Shown: piece after piece, positions 36,700 to 47,815 of the stretch
How the letters are laid out: each line of letters starts with the position of its first letter
Position numbering within the stretch: position 1 is the stretch's first letter
Origin: Chrysomallon squamiferum
Lineage: Eukaryota > Mollusca > Gastropoda > Neomphalida > Peltospiridae
Assembly: GCA_012295275.1 (NCBI GenBank)
Contig: CM022670.1
Location: 20,132,698 to 20,196,697 of the forward strand
Reading direction: 5' to 3'
DNA length: 64,000 bases
Position numbers and translations under genes: made by a program
Notes under the pieces: model-generated
Seen by the model: the letters and a program-made list of their open reading frames with translations, nothing else
Databases searched by the model: none
Told to the model about the DNA's origin: nothing

Positions 36700-38540
36700 A
36701 GAAATGTTTTAAAGAAATTGTTTCAATCCATAAATTTTACTATGAAACATATTTATGTGTGGATGTCAAAATAGTATAAAATGATTGCATAAAAGTACAC
36801 TAATTCAGTCTTGAACCAAAAGCACTTTTTATTTCTTTTGCATTGTACTTAAACACATTTTATTGACCGTATCTTTTTTTGTGGTCAAAATTAATCATAA
36901 ACATTTTGATTTAACCCACCACCATACCATTCAAGCAAAAATTTACATACTAATGCATAATTTCTTTTGTCTTAAAGAAAAATCCAGAAAAGGGAAAAAA
37001 CAATGTAACCTTCATTTCTTTCAATTTATTGACTCAAGTCAAATGAGTACTGCTTGAGAATGAAGAACCAAATGAATGTTTAAGAACATCTCAGCACATT
37101 TTATAAAAAGAAAATTTATAAAGCTTATTACACTTTCTTTTAACATATACATTATCATCATCATCATCATCATCATCATTTGTTTTATTAATTTTAAATT
37201 TTTTTTGTCTTTTGAATTAACTTGAAGTGCACAATGAAGAATTATATATCTCAGTTTGAACCTGTCTTTTGAAAATAAAAATGAAGAGAACATTTTTCAA
37301 TTTTACACACGATATAATAAAAATACAAGCTGTCTTCATGTTAGATGTAATCTTATTGATAAGCAGCAGGGGATCTTGTACATTTACCTTCCCACAAACA
37401 TGAAAGAAACACATACCACGGCTTTAGATAAATCAGTCATAGTACATTGATAGTAAAGAAAAATAGGCCTATGTTTGAATATGGCTTGAAGGTTTTAGGC
37501 CAGTAATCCCAGATTTTTTTATAATCAGAATATCAGGTGTTATCCAGACTTTAGATATAAAAAAGAAAAAAAAAAGGAAAAAAAGATTTTGAAAGAAAAA
37601 AGACGAAAATCACTGTTCCAGCAACCTGTTTTTCATTATAGACATTTACAGGTGCATGAAACCTTACCTCACCTTTATCATTTTGCATCCAGATGTTTAA
37701 GAAGTAATGCATTGAAATAACAAATTTATTGCTGCCTTACCTGTAATCAGGTTACTACCAGTGTGTATCTATTTCTTACTTTTATTACAAGAAGAAGTAG
37801 AAAACAATGGCCAGGATGTCAGTTTGACCACATGATTTTTTTTTTTTTTTGACTTCTGTGTCTTTGTCAAGGAATGTCATAGTTGATAATGAAAGAATTT
37901 GTGTTCAGTTCACCTGGTAAGAATAGTGGTCTCTGACAAACATTAAAATCATCAAGTGGAAATTAAGTAGGATATATATTTTAACAGCAGTTGTAAAAAG
38001 AAGATTTAAAAATACAGACACACGTATGGATATGACAGACTGACTTTAAGGGTACACTGATAAATAAATAAAAGGAAGAAGTAATAGTAATAATAATAAT
38101 CATAATAATAATAATATACAATCATAAATGAATGTAACCAAACACATACACATACAGACACACAACAAACACACACACACACACACTGTCAAATATACAC
38201 ACATATGCACTCATATACACACATTCACACTCACACATACATACAGCCCATACAGATTTCTTAGCGTTATATAATTAAACCTTTCCTTCCCACAAGAGGT
38301 TATTTACTTAATTATTGACCATTTACCTAATATTGTTTTGTGTCATTAAACATTAACTTATTCACATATTTCAATATTGACATAATTATTGACTAAACAA
38401 TCCATGTCAAGAATTTTATTTGTAGGCAGCCTAATTTATGCATAATAATGCAGATGAAATCGATATATAACAAACTGATTATATATATTGTGGTTTATTT
38501 ATTTATTTATTTATAAAGTTTTTTAAAATTTATAATTATA
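36700..38540. other. AT-rich presumed intron
   Basis: AT-rich DNA with (ATC)n at about 37,150-37,179, AAAG-rich sequence at 37,560 and AC-rich sequence at 38,140-38,240. If the 36.5 kb exon is real this is its downstream intron. No further exon is recognised. Confidence 0.5.
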
Positions 38541-38546
38541 AAACCA

Positions 38547-38548
<2 letters not shown>

Positions 38549-38594
<46 letters not shown>
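38549..38594. repeat. (AT)n with palindromic flanks
   Basis: About 46 nt of AT. The flanks extend the palindrome: aaaaccag on the left and ctggtttt on the right, giving a potential cruciform of over 60 nt. Confidence 0.93.
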
Positions 38595-38596
<2 letters not shown>

Positions 38597-38626
38597 TGGT
38601 TTTTACAAACACAACAGTAATATTAA

Positions 38627-38912
38627 TAGCAATATTAGTAATTATTGTTGTAGTAGTAGCAGTAGTTGTAGTCATAGTAATAGTAATAACAGTAGTGTTA
38701 GAAGTAATAAAGGAAACAGTCTGTAAAAATTTAAACAGTAAAAGATATTGTGTGATGTTTCTGCTGTTTTTTCTAACATTATAAATAACAAGTTATTATT
38801 ATCATTATCATCATCACCATTATTTCTACTGATGCTATTGCTTTTACTGTTACTACTACTACTACTACTATTACTTTTGTGTCTGCTACTGCTACAACTA
38901 CTTTTGTTAATA
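38627..38912. repeat. Facing TAG-rich and CTA-rich triplet tracts
   Basis: TAG/CAG/TAA triplets (38,640-38,710) face ACT/CTA/TGC triplets (38,820-38,905) in reverse-complement sense, an imperfect inverted repeat about 110 nt apart. The overlapping 89/90-codon ORFs (Ser/Asn-rich on minus, Leu-rich on plus) are repeat translation. Confidence 0.65.
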
Positions 38913-39557
38913 TCACGAAAGTTTGCCTTTAGGAACAACAAAGGGAGACCATCCTTGCAGCTCTGGTCGTCTGCATTACCAGAAATGTCAACCTTTTTTC
39001 CTCATAATTTAAGAGTTTAATACAGATTATTTACAATGGACAATATTAAGTTCTTTACAGTATTTATGTTCAATTGAAATTGGTTTGTCAGTTTACAGTA
39101 GTAACAGTTTTGGGCTATAATTATGTATGTTAAAAGTTTTCTATAATTTATGATGTTAAAATATTGTAAAATATTGTAAATATAACACATTTTTGGTGTT
39201 CTGTAAATGAATAGTAATAAATGTGTGCATATGTGTTTATATTCTTATATATATATGAATGGAGATATACACGTGTGGTGCTGTGTGTGTTTATCTGACA
39301 TTTAAAGATACCAATTTATTTTCACCTATTCATCTACATAACCATTCATACAAGTCCCCTTAATCATGATGTGAATATGCATATCTACATCTATAACTAT
39401 GTTGATGTCTCCTTATGTATCCATCCATCTATTCATTCATCCATCAGTCTCTTTTTCCACTCAGATATTTCTTCCACCAATTTATCCATCCATCCATATA
39501 CATATCTATCCATCACATACCTATATAATTATTTTTTCCCCACATTATTAAATCTAG

Positions 39558-39669
39558 CCTTGGTTGAAAACAATTTCTCTAAACTTGCCAAACAGTATCT
39601 GTGTCGAAAGCTCATCCTTTTACTGTATTTGTCATTCTTTGCATATTTCTGTCACCACTTGATGGCCAG
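39558..39669 (+). CDS. Weak exon candidate
   Basis: A pyrimidine-rich stretch (ttattttttccccacatt) leads to AG at 39,556-39,557. A 112-nt open block follows, ending at CCAG|GTAGAT. The frame starts LVENNFSKLAKQYL and continues hydrophobic. It fits neither the phase of the 36.5 kb exon nor a known domain. Kept as a possibility only. Confidence 0.12.
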
Positions 39670-39724
39670 GTAGATCACAGGTGTAAACAATAAAATGTGA
39701 CAGTGATCTAGAAAGACATGTCGG

Positions 39725-39746
39725 GTGTCACGGCTGGGAGTGACAC
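39725..39746. promoter_or_regulatory. 7-bp palindrome GTGTCAC-N8-GTGACAC
   Basis: Perfect inverted arms separated by 8 nt in a GC-richer patch (39,690-39,780). TGTCA/TGACA cores resemble TALE-homeodomain half sites, but function is not shown. Confidence 0.3.
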
Positions 39747-40739
39747 ATTGGTTTGTGATGTCTTGTTGTACCTGACAAATAACACTGTTTGTAATTTGCT
39801 GTGTAAAGAAAACTAATCACTGGTAGTGTAGTAGTAACAAGTATTTAACAGGAGATAGACGATGACAATGACTACTGAAACAGTAATTATAAAGAAATTG
39901 TGATGGTAATAGTAATAATAATAAAAAAAAAAAATTTGCATTATTTATGTTTGGAAAGACAGCTGGTTGTTTATGTTTAAATAAATAATCAGATGATGAT
40001 TTTGATACGTTTTTTTTCTCATATATTTTGTGTTTGTTACAGGTCTCTGTATGTTTCACTCTGTCTCTGGATGTTCTTGTGTATATATTTGTAAATATAT
40101 AAATATAAATATTGTAATGTATTATCTTTTTAACATTTTCAATATTGTTAATAAACCATTGTTAAATAATACTGCCAAATCTACCACATTTTAACATAGT
40201 TATTTAATTCTAGGACCACTTCTTCTGATTCAGTAATACTTAATTTTCCATCATATATTTTATTAATATTTTGGTTTATAAATTTTATGTTAGAAATTAT
40301 TTATTATATTTACTGTACATTAGACTTTTTTTCAGTTTAATATAATTATTATTTTAATATTTAGGCACTGTTTTTACAGAGATAGCTATGTAAATTTTTT
40401 TTTAAAAAACAACAACAGCAACCCCCCCAAAAAAAAAAAATTTTTGTGCATGGTGTATAAGTTTGTAACTAGTTTAATTATATGTATGTTATTTAAGTAA
40501 TAACAAAAAAATTAATCATCATAAGATACATGATACAAGTAAAGTATTTTTGTTTTAGCCACAGTGTAATTTTTATTTTATTTTTTTTTAATTTAAAAGC
40601 AATGAGTTTATTAAGATATGTAATAAATGTGTCTGCTACCTGTGTACATGATAGTCTGGATTTTTTTTACTTTTTTATTAATTTATCTGCAAACAACATG
40701 GACATCTGCACTTTAAACACATTCTTTTTTTATTGAATT

Positions 40740-41200
40740 GATCCACAGATTTGAATGTATCCAATGATAACAGTAATTAGAGACAGGTTTTCACTGTTAA
40801 CTTTAAAACATTTATTGAGCTCCAGTGTTCTGTAACGTATTAACCACCACGATGAATCTGCCTTTGATGATGGCATGTTACGCTTCAGGAATGACTTTGA
40901 GAACAATGGCCAGGGGATGCTACCCAGGTAGTTTATATCTGAATTGCCTGACACTGAACTGCCAGGCTTTCCACACATTCCCACGGTTTTTTACCAAGCC
41001 CAGGCCAGACCAGAGCTGTTTGTTTCACCCCCTCCCCTGCGACCACTGGAATTAGCAGCAGCTTGCCACGCCAAGAAAACATAACTCACCAGCCGTTGTC
41101 AGTTTATACTTGCAGGTAATTGTCTGCCAGCAAAATATCCTGTCTTGTCCAGGCTTGTTCCATTATTTATGGCAATGCATTACCATCATTATTTGGCAAT
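40740..41200. other. Prominent GC-elevated island
   Basis: One of the most GC-rich stretches of the window, repeat-free for over 400 bp. It is open on both strands (+ 40825-41055, - 40730-40984), so openness is not informative. It includes ccaggggatgctacccagg and ggccagaccagagctg. It could be a conserved non-coding element with a possible small exon at its right end. Confidence 0.4.
41056..41115 (+). CDS. Possible 60-nt exon, phase 0
   Basis: A pyrimidine tract (tttcaccccctcccctgc) lies about 20 nt before the tandem acceptor TTAGCAG. The block CAGCAGCTTGCC...TTGCAG then ends at CAG|GTAATT. It reads QQLATPRKHNSPAVVSLYLQ without a stop and enters and leaves in phase 0, compatible with splicing from the 36.5 kb exon. 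A second frame is also open. Compatibility is weak evidence. Confidence 0.15.
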
Positions 41201-42930
41201 TTTGATGTTTTTCTTTTCAATGTTGCACCCATTTTCTACTTTCCTTTTCTTTCTCACATTCTCTTTCTTTTTTATCTCAAAAAACCTCAACTGATAATTT
41301 TTTTGGTTTTGTTTTGTTAAAGATTGAAAAAATAATCTACATATTGATTTATTTCTGTAAACCAGCTTCCTCTTCCAGTTGATTTCTTCTTCATAAAACC
41401 CCCAGCTTCCATGTGTCCACAGTGATTTCCCATCTTTATTCTTGTGTCTTTCTGCATTATTAATTTATCTTGATTATTAATATCTCCACTCTGTTAATAT
41501 AGTCCCACCTCTGTTTACTCGTCTGTATCTTCCCACCTTGATATATACTCACATCGTTTTTCACCACATTTCTGTATCTGCCTCTTATCTCTTTTCCAGC
41601 TTCATCTTTTCTGTATTTTCCTGTTATTAACCCCAGTTCTCTTTCTACTATATTTTAATTTTCATCCACCTATCCCATCTGTATCTTCCACATCTCCAAC
41701 AGTCTCCCTGCCTGTTAAATCTGGGTGGGAAGGCTGAAAGTGTAAATAATAACATCAATCAATACCAGACACTACTAACTTCATTTTTCTCTCCATTTAG
41801 GTTACACTTTTGGTAATGATAATTCTTTAACTTTTGTTCTTTTTTTTTCTTCTTAAAAATGCAAACTGGTGTAAAATCTTTTTTTTTTTTTTTTTTTTAA
41901 TTTCCCTCTTCTGTTGAGATAGAACAAGATCTATTACACATAAATATTCAGCAGTGGGAACATAATGGTAATAAAACAAATTAAATCATGGACAAGGACA
42001 GAGAGAAAAAAAAGGGAATAATCAACAATACACTGAACAACCCACAAGTAATACCATATCTGTTCTCACTTTATTTACATATATATTACTCTTTTCAGCT
42101 GTGGGTGCGACATAAATTTAACATTTTCGATTGTCTTATCTTTGGTATGTTCTGTCCCACTGACATTGTTAAAATGGTTTAGTTGGCATGGTGACTGACT
42201 TTTGGATCTGGTTATTATTGCATTTAAATTTAGAAAATTAGTACAGCTATAACTCAGACCTGTTGTAAAAATGTGTTATTAAAAGATTACAAATTTGCAT
42301 TTTTTTTTGTTAAAAAATTTCAGTTTTGTTTTTAAATATCTTTTCAGTTTTTATTTTATAAAATTTCTTTGCCTTTTATTTTTGTTTTTATAAATTATGT
42401 TAATATTTTTAAAATTTTAAATAATTTTTTTTTTATAATGTTTTTCAGTTTTTTGTTTCAATTTACATTATTTTTTAAATTTTCCTGAAAGTAAATAAAT
42501 TGAATGCCATTAAACTTTTATTTTGCTTTCATTATTTTTAATTTAATGGTTGTGTTTCTCTCTTTTTTAACCTTTGTTCTTTACAAAAATAATTAATTTG
42601 AATTTCATGAATGTTTTATTTCTAATTATTTCTACATTTTTTTACATCTTTTTTTTATTTTTTTTTTATTATTATTTTTTTTTAACTTTTGTTATGCATA
42701 CTGTTCTTTATTTTTAAAATTTTATGTTTTTTCTTAAGTTATAGCATTCTTTATAGCTCTCTTAATTTCTTTTCTTTCTTAAGACTTTTTTTTTCACTTA
42801 AAATGTTTCTCCTGTTTTTGTTGTTATAATTTTTGTCCTAACTTTAACCTGCAGAAGAAACAAAAAGCAAAATAATTTGATTAACCAACTTTTACTGTAT
42901 TCTAAAACATAGATTAAATGAAAACAGCTC
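41200..42930. other. Pyrimidine-rich and T-rich non-coding DNA
   Basis: A C/T-rich stretch (41,340-41,720), then T-rich low complexity (42,290-42,830). No coding evidence. Confidence 0.6.
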
Positions 42931-42939
42931 TGAATTGAG

Positions 42940-43145
42940 ATAGAATGTTTGTTCCACTTGCAGCAGGTTGAATGATCAGTACTGTTCTGAGTGTCATGTT
43001 AATGTCTTCCCATTTCAAACAGTACTGCCTTTCATACTGATGTACAGCCAGCATTGTCCATGATTTCATATAGTACATGCAAAAGATACCTTGCTGCTGT
43101 CTGGTGAAAAATAGTCCTTGCTGTGACAGTTAGTTCTTTTCTCAT
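42940..43145. other. Unique island
   Basis: A repeat-free patch between T-rich and A-rich DNA (ttgaatgatcagtactgttc; tacagccagcattgtccatg). It has no long ORF. A regulatory-element candidate by composition only. Confidence 0.25.
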
Positions 43146-43515
43146 ATTAATCAGTAAAATAAAACTTTTTCTTGAAACTATCAGTTTCTGTTAGGGTTAA
43201 TAATATCTGGAGAAAAAAAAAAAGGACAAAAAAAAAAAAAAAAAAATTGTGTTCTTCTATTAGGTTGTATACATGAATGTTTGTTTAACAACACATTTTA
43301 TATTAATGTTTTATGAGGTGTCACTTGTAAATGATTATAAATTACCCACATTACGGTTATTCTTGCCAATTATTTGCATTTTCTTTAAAAATAACTAAAC
43401 ACATAATTATGAGTGCCTTTTGTATTACAGTGAGTCATGGCACAACTGTTTCGAATGAAAAATAGCCTTTGGATTTGTTCCACAATTTTCATATTTACAG
43501 ATTTTACCTGACAAA

Positions 43516-43518
<3 letters not shown>

Positions 43519-43570
<52 letters not shown>
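43519..43570. repeat. (AT)n microsatellite, 52 nt
   Basis: A pure TA dinucleotide run, read as Ile-Tyr repeats in the surrounding 73-codon ORF. Confidence 0.96.
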
Positions 43571-43571
<1 letters not shown>

Positions 43572-43729
43572 CAGAAAAGGCAAACAAAATTCTTGGGTAT
43601 ATTTTATTTCTCAAAGTAAAAATCCAAAAGAATAAAAAACAGATTAAAAATTTAATTGTGTTGTTTGTTAATAGGTTCAATGAACAGTAATTTGATTTAC
43701 ACCATTGATATCTTATCTTTGTAGAAATT

Positions 43730-43920
43730 CAATATTGTCAAGTGTGACATTTTATTGTTTTTCATTGACAGACAGTTGTGAACCACAACTGTAGTGCTGA
43801 ATACAGTTTAGGCCTGGTGTTGATTAATTTGTCAATACCAGACACCAACACGCTTAAACTGAAACAGTATAAGCAGTATTAAAGGACATACATACTGAAA
43901 ATGTGCAAGATGTAGTGGGT
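43730..43920. promoter_or_regulatory. Unique island with 9-bp palindrome
   Basis: Contains ACAGTTGTG-aac-CACAACTGT (43,772-43,792), a perfect 9-bp inverted repeat with a 3-nt spacer. It combines paired MYB/E-box-like (CAGTTG/CAACTG) words with a RUNX-like AACCACA. Just upstream, ttattgtttttcattgacag carries SOX-like words. No ORF. It resembles an enhancer core, but the function is inferred. Confidence 0.35.
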
Positions 43921-44750
43921 GACAGTTTGTTTTATATTAAAAATACTTTTAAAAAAAAATTTTAATTAAACTTTTTTTAAATTTGTTTTTACAATGTTAA
44001 TATCACTGGAAGTATTTCTGCAAGGTGAAAAGAAACAAAATGTGGACAAAATAATAAATAAGATTAATAATGAGGGAAAAGAGTTCTAATATAAATTTGA
44101 GAAAAAAAGGTGGGTGAATTTTCACCTGGTAATATAACACTAAGGACAAAACAAAAATAATCTTTATATTAATGAAAAATGTAAAATGTATATCAAATTT
44201 TATAAAGAACAAGAAATTCTGGTCATACAAATAACTTTTTGTTTATTCATTTTCAGTTAATAATATAACTAGTTATAGTGATAGAATTAATTTTTTGTTT
44301 AATCTTTCATAGATCAAATGTTTAAGTTATCTGCCTTCTCAGAGACTATTTATAAAGCAAGATGCATAAAAAAGAAAAAAAGATAAGAAAGAAAGACACC
44401 CCTGCTAGAAACATATTTATTTATTTTTATTGATTATATATATTTCAGAATAACATTAATGACAATTATTTGAATTATTTTGGATCTTCTCAGATATAAT
44501 TAACTTTCAACATCAGACAAAATATTTTCAAGTACATTTAAAAGTAATAATAATAATAATAATGAAACATAACATATACATGCACATAAACAACAAAGAA
44601 CTTTCATCACTTGTCAAGAAATATATAGAAAGCACACAGCATTCCCGTATGAACATAAGTTCTAATTAAGCTGAAAAAAAAAAAAAAAAAAAAAAATAAA
44701 AAATAAAAAAAAGATAAAAAAATAAACAAATAAAAAATGTTAACAGGTGT
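43921..44750. other. AT-rich non-coding DNA
   Basis: AT-rich sequence with AAT triplets near 44,550 and a poly-A/AAAT tract at 44,673-44,735. The minus-strand 75-codon ORF (44003-44230) is Phe/Ile/Leu-rich AT translation. Confidence 0.6.
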
Positions 44751-44754
44751 TCTA

Positions 44755-44975
44755 AAGATTCTTCTGTGCTAATTGTTTTGACAGCACACATGGCATAAAA
44801 TGGATAAACGGGAATTTTAGTGCTGTTTACCACCAGTACATGTCCTAAATTTTATCTTTTTGAAGAAAACATTCTGTGTGTTCATATTCAACTTCTGAAG
44901 AGATCATCTGAGTTAGAACATCTGTTTGCCATTTGTTATAATTGATATGATTTGTTTATTGCTGTCCCATAATAT
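44755..44975. other. Unique island
   Basis: A non-repetitive patch (gacagcacacatggcataaa; ccaccagtacatgtcct) with higher GC than its flanks and no long ORF. Confidence 0.25.
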
Positions 44976-45184
44976 TTTCTCACTTGTTAAATGTTGGAAA
45001 TAATGGGAATATTTTCCAAGCTGTCACTTCATTACTTTTCTATGTTTTTTGTGTCAGTATAGATTGGGAATGGGGAAAAAAAAGAGAGAGAGAGAGAGAG
45101 ACAAAAAAAACAAAAACAAAAAACACAACAGAAAAACAGAAAATTATAAAGAAAAGAAGAAGACATTGCAAAGAAAAATAGGTG

Positions 45185-45610
45185 ATTGCTTGTGAATTGA
45201 TTCATTGCCCAGCTGATGAAGGATTACAGAATATTTCCATCACTGGAACAGAGCCACTCCACATGTTCTACTCCACAGTGGGAAACTACCCCTCAGCCAT
45301 TTTTATTACCATCCTCTACAAACATCAGACCATATTTTATTTGACCTAACATTTTTTTTCTTTTTTCCCCCAACACCATACTCATTTTGTCCACGCATAA
45401 TTTTCCTTTAGGCAAGGGATAAAATATGGAATCTTATTGTTTATTGACATAATGTAATTGATAAGAACATAAGCATCACTCTTTTTTTTTTTTCAATGTA
45501 TTTGTGCTGATCCTGTGTCCTTCCCCTCCTCCTCCTTTAGCTCCTTCCCTCCAGACATGTCCAGAAACAGCTGCAGTGTTTTCTGATAAATACCAGACCA
45601 CTTACTGATG
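45185..45610. other. Two unique islands around a T-rich gap
   Basis: The first (45,190-45,330) includes cattgcccagctgatgaagg and actccacagtgggaaacta. The second (45,510-45,610) starts in a C/T-rich run, then ccagaaacagctgcagtg. E-box-like CAGCTG is present in both. No coding frame. Confidence 0.25.
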
Positions 45611-46239
45611 AAATGAAATAAGGACAAAACAAAAATCATGTTAATTGTATTTCAGTTTTTGTCATTTGAACAAATTACATACTTAATATCTTTTTATTAT
45701 TATTATTTTACACAAATGAGAATTAGTTTATCTGAGAGAAAAAGAGAGCTAAGTTGAAGGAAAAAACCATGTATATAAACTGATTGAGGAGCAGGTGTAG
45801 CAAGAGTAAGGGAGAAAAAGATATTTTATTTAAATCTAAAATTAATAATATTATTTTAAAATTATTACTAAATAATAATTTAAATTTTAATTTGTTGTAA
45901 AATCATGTACAAAAACATATATTAGAAAAACAAAGAAAGTTTTTCAGAAAGAAGAAAACAATAAATTTGAATATGTAAATACAAAAAAATCATTGCTAAC
46001 TAATTTAGAGAAATCATATCATTCTGGAATTTCTAAACAGACATTGACAACAATTTAAAAAGCTTCTTAACAATTTTCTTAAAATAGACTACCTTTTAAA
46101 AACACACATTACATTCTGGTATGTGTTGTACATCTTTGACGTAGTTAAATACTATTTACCTTTTTTCTTCTTTCATCTAAGCTGTGCTTATTTATTTTCA
46201 TAAAAACTTTTTTCTTTTCTTTTTTGAAAAATAGTGACA

Positions 46240-46665
46240 AAGCATTTTTGACAGCATCTACCGGTTGTTTTGGGAATGTTTTGTTGACGTGTTGGCTGCA
46301 TGTTGATTCACGTGATAAATTTTAACACTCGGAATTCCCTGATGGACACACGAATGTCAAACACTGTTTTAGCAGATGGTGTGTAACATAGGGAGAAAAA
46401 AAAGAAGAAAAAAAACACTATAATATCTGAGCCAAGTTAGCTGAGAAAAGATGAATAAAGAAAAACAGAAAACTGATCCTGCCTGTGTTATTCCAGGTCA
46501 GATATTCTGGGGGAGTTTGTGTAAGACTGAGGACAAACCCATCTTAACAATCAGACTGCCCCAACGGGGCTGTCCCTGCTTCTAGTAGTGGGTTATGATA
46601 AGCGTGTATGAGTGGCTTGCAGCACTGGGTTATGAAATATGGAAATGGTTTGCTTCTCTAGGTTG
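46240..46665. other. GC-elevated islands
   Basis: Two repeat-free blocks, 46,240-46,390 (gttgacgtgttggctgcatg, gattcacgtgataaa with a CACGTG E-box) and 46,470-46,660 (cagactgccccaacggggct with a GCCCC/GGGGC hairpin). No supported ORF. Confidence 0.35.
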
Positions 46666-46942
46666 GATATCATGAGATACTTATGATACTGTGGTATTAT
46701 CATAATGAGTCATGATAAGCTTAGTTTGTAGTAGAAGGTTATAATTGATTAATTTCTTGTATTAGGTCATGTTGGTTGTTTGTAGCCTTAGGTCATGAAA
46801 GAATAATTTAGGTTGTAGAAGTGTGTCTGGTTAATTTGTTGGTAATATTAAATCAAGATAAGACTTTGCTTGTAAAAGTAAGTTATGATATGTTGCTTGT
46901 ATAAGTGAGCTAAAAGTTGCTGGTAATAATGATTATTTATAC

Positions 46943-46946
<4 letters not shown>

Positions 46947-47025
<79 letters not shown>
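46947..47025. repeat. (CT)n(TGTC)n microsatellite, copy 1
   Basis: About 49 nt of CT, then about 30 nt of TGTC tetramers. Confidence 0.96.
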
Positions 47026-47521
47026 TATACACACCCACACCCATCCACACTTCTCTTTAAAATAATATTATTTTTATTATTATTATTTTATTTTATGCAG
47101 AGAAATATTGCTGTTCTAATAATAAAATTTATCATTTGAAAATTATGCAATAATTAATGTTATTTATTATAATTCTTTGTTTAGAAAAGGTTATAATTGA
47201 TTAATTTCTTGTATTAGGTCATGTTGGTTGTTTGTAGCCTTAGGTCATGAAAGAATAATTTAGGTTGTAGAAGTGTGCCTGGTTAATTTGTTGGTAATAT
47301 TAAATCAAGATAAGACTTTGCTTGTAAAAGTAAGTTATGATATGTTGCTTGTAAAAGTGAGCTAAAAGTTGCTGGTAATAATGATTATTTATACATCATT
47401 TGTAACAGTGAGTTATAAAAGTGAGCTAAAAGTTGCTGGTAATAATGATTATTTATACATCACTTGTAACAGTGAGTTATAATAATGATATGTAACTGAT
47501 TTTTAATTGTATTTATTACAT

Positions 47522-47650
<129 letters not shown>

Positions 47651-47815
47651 TTATACACACCCACACCCATCCACACTTCTCTTTAAAATAATATTATTTT
47701 TATTATTATTATTTTATTTTATGCAGAGAAATATTGCTGTTCTAATAATAAAATTTATCATTTGAAAATTATGCAATAATTAATGTTATTTATTATAATT
47801 CTTTGTTTAGAAAAG

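Noticed and set aside
38672-39020. Ser/Asn-rich and Leu-rich ORFs of about 90 codons
   Set aside because: Products of decayed TAG/CTA triplet tracts read on opposite strands.
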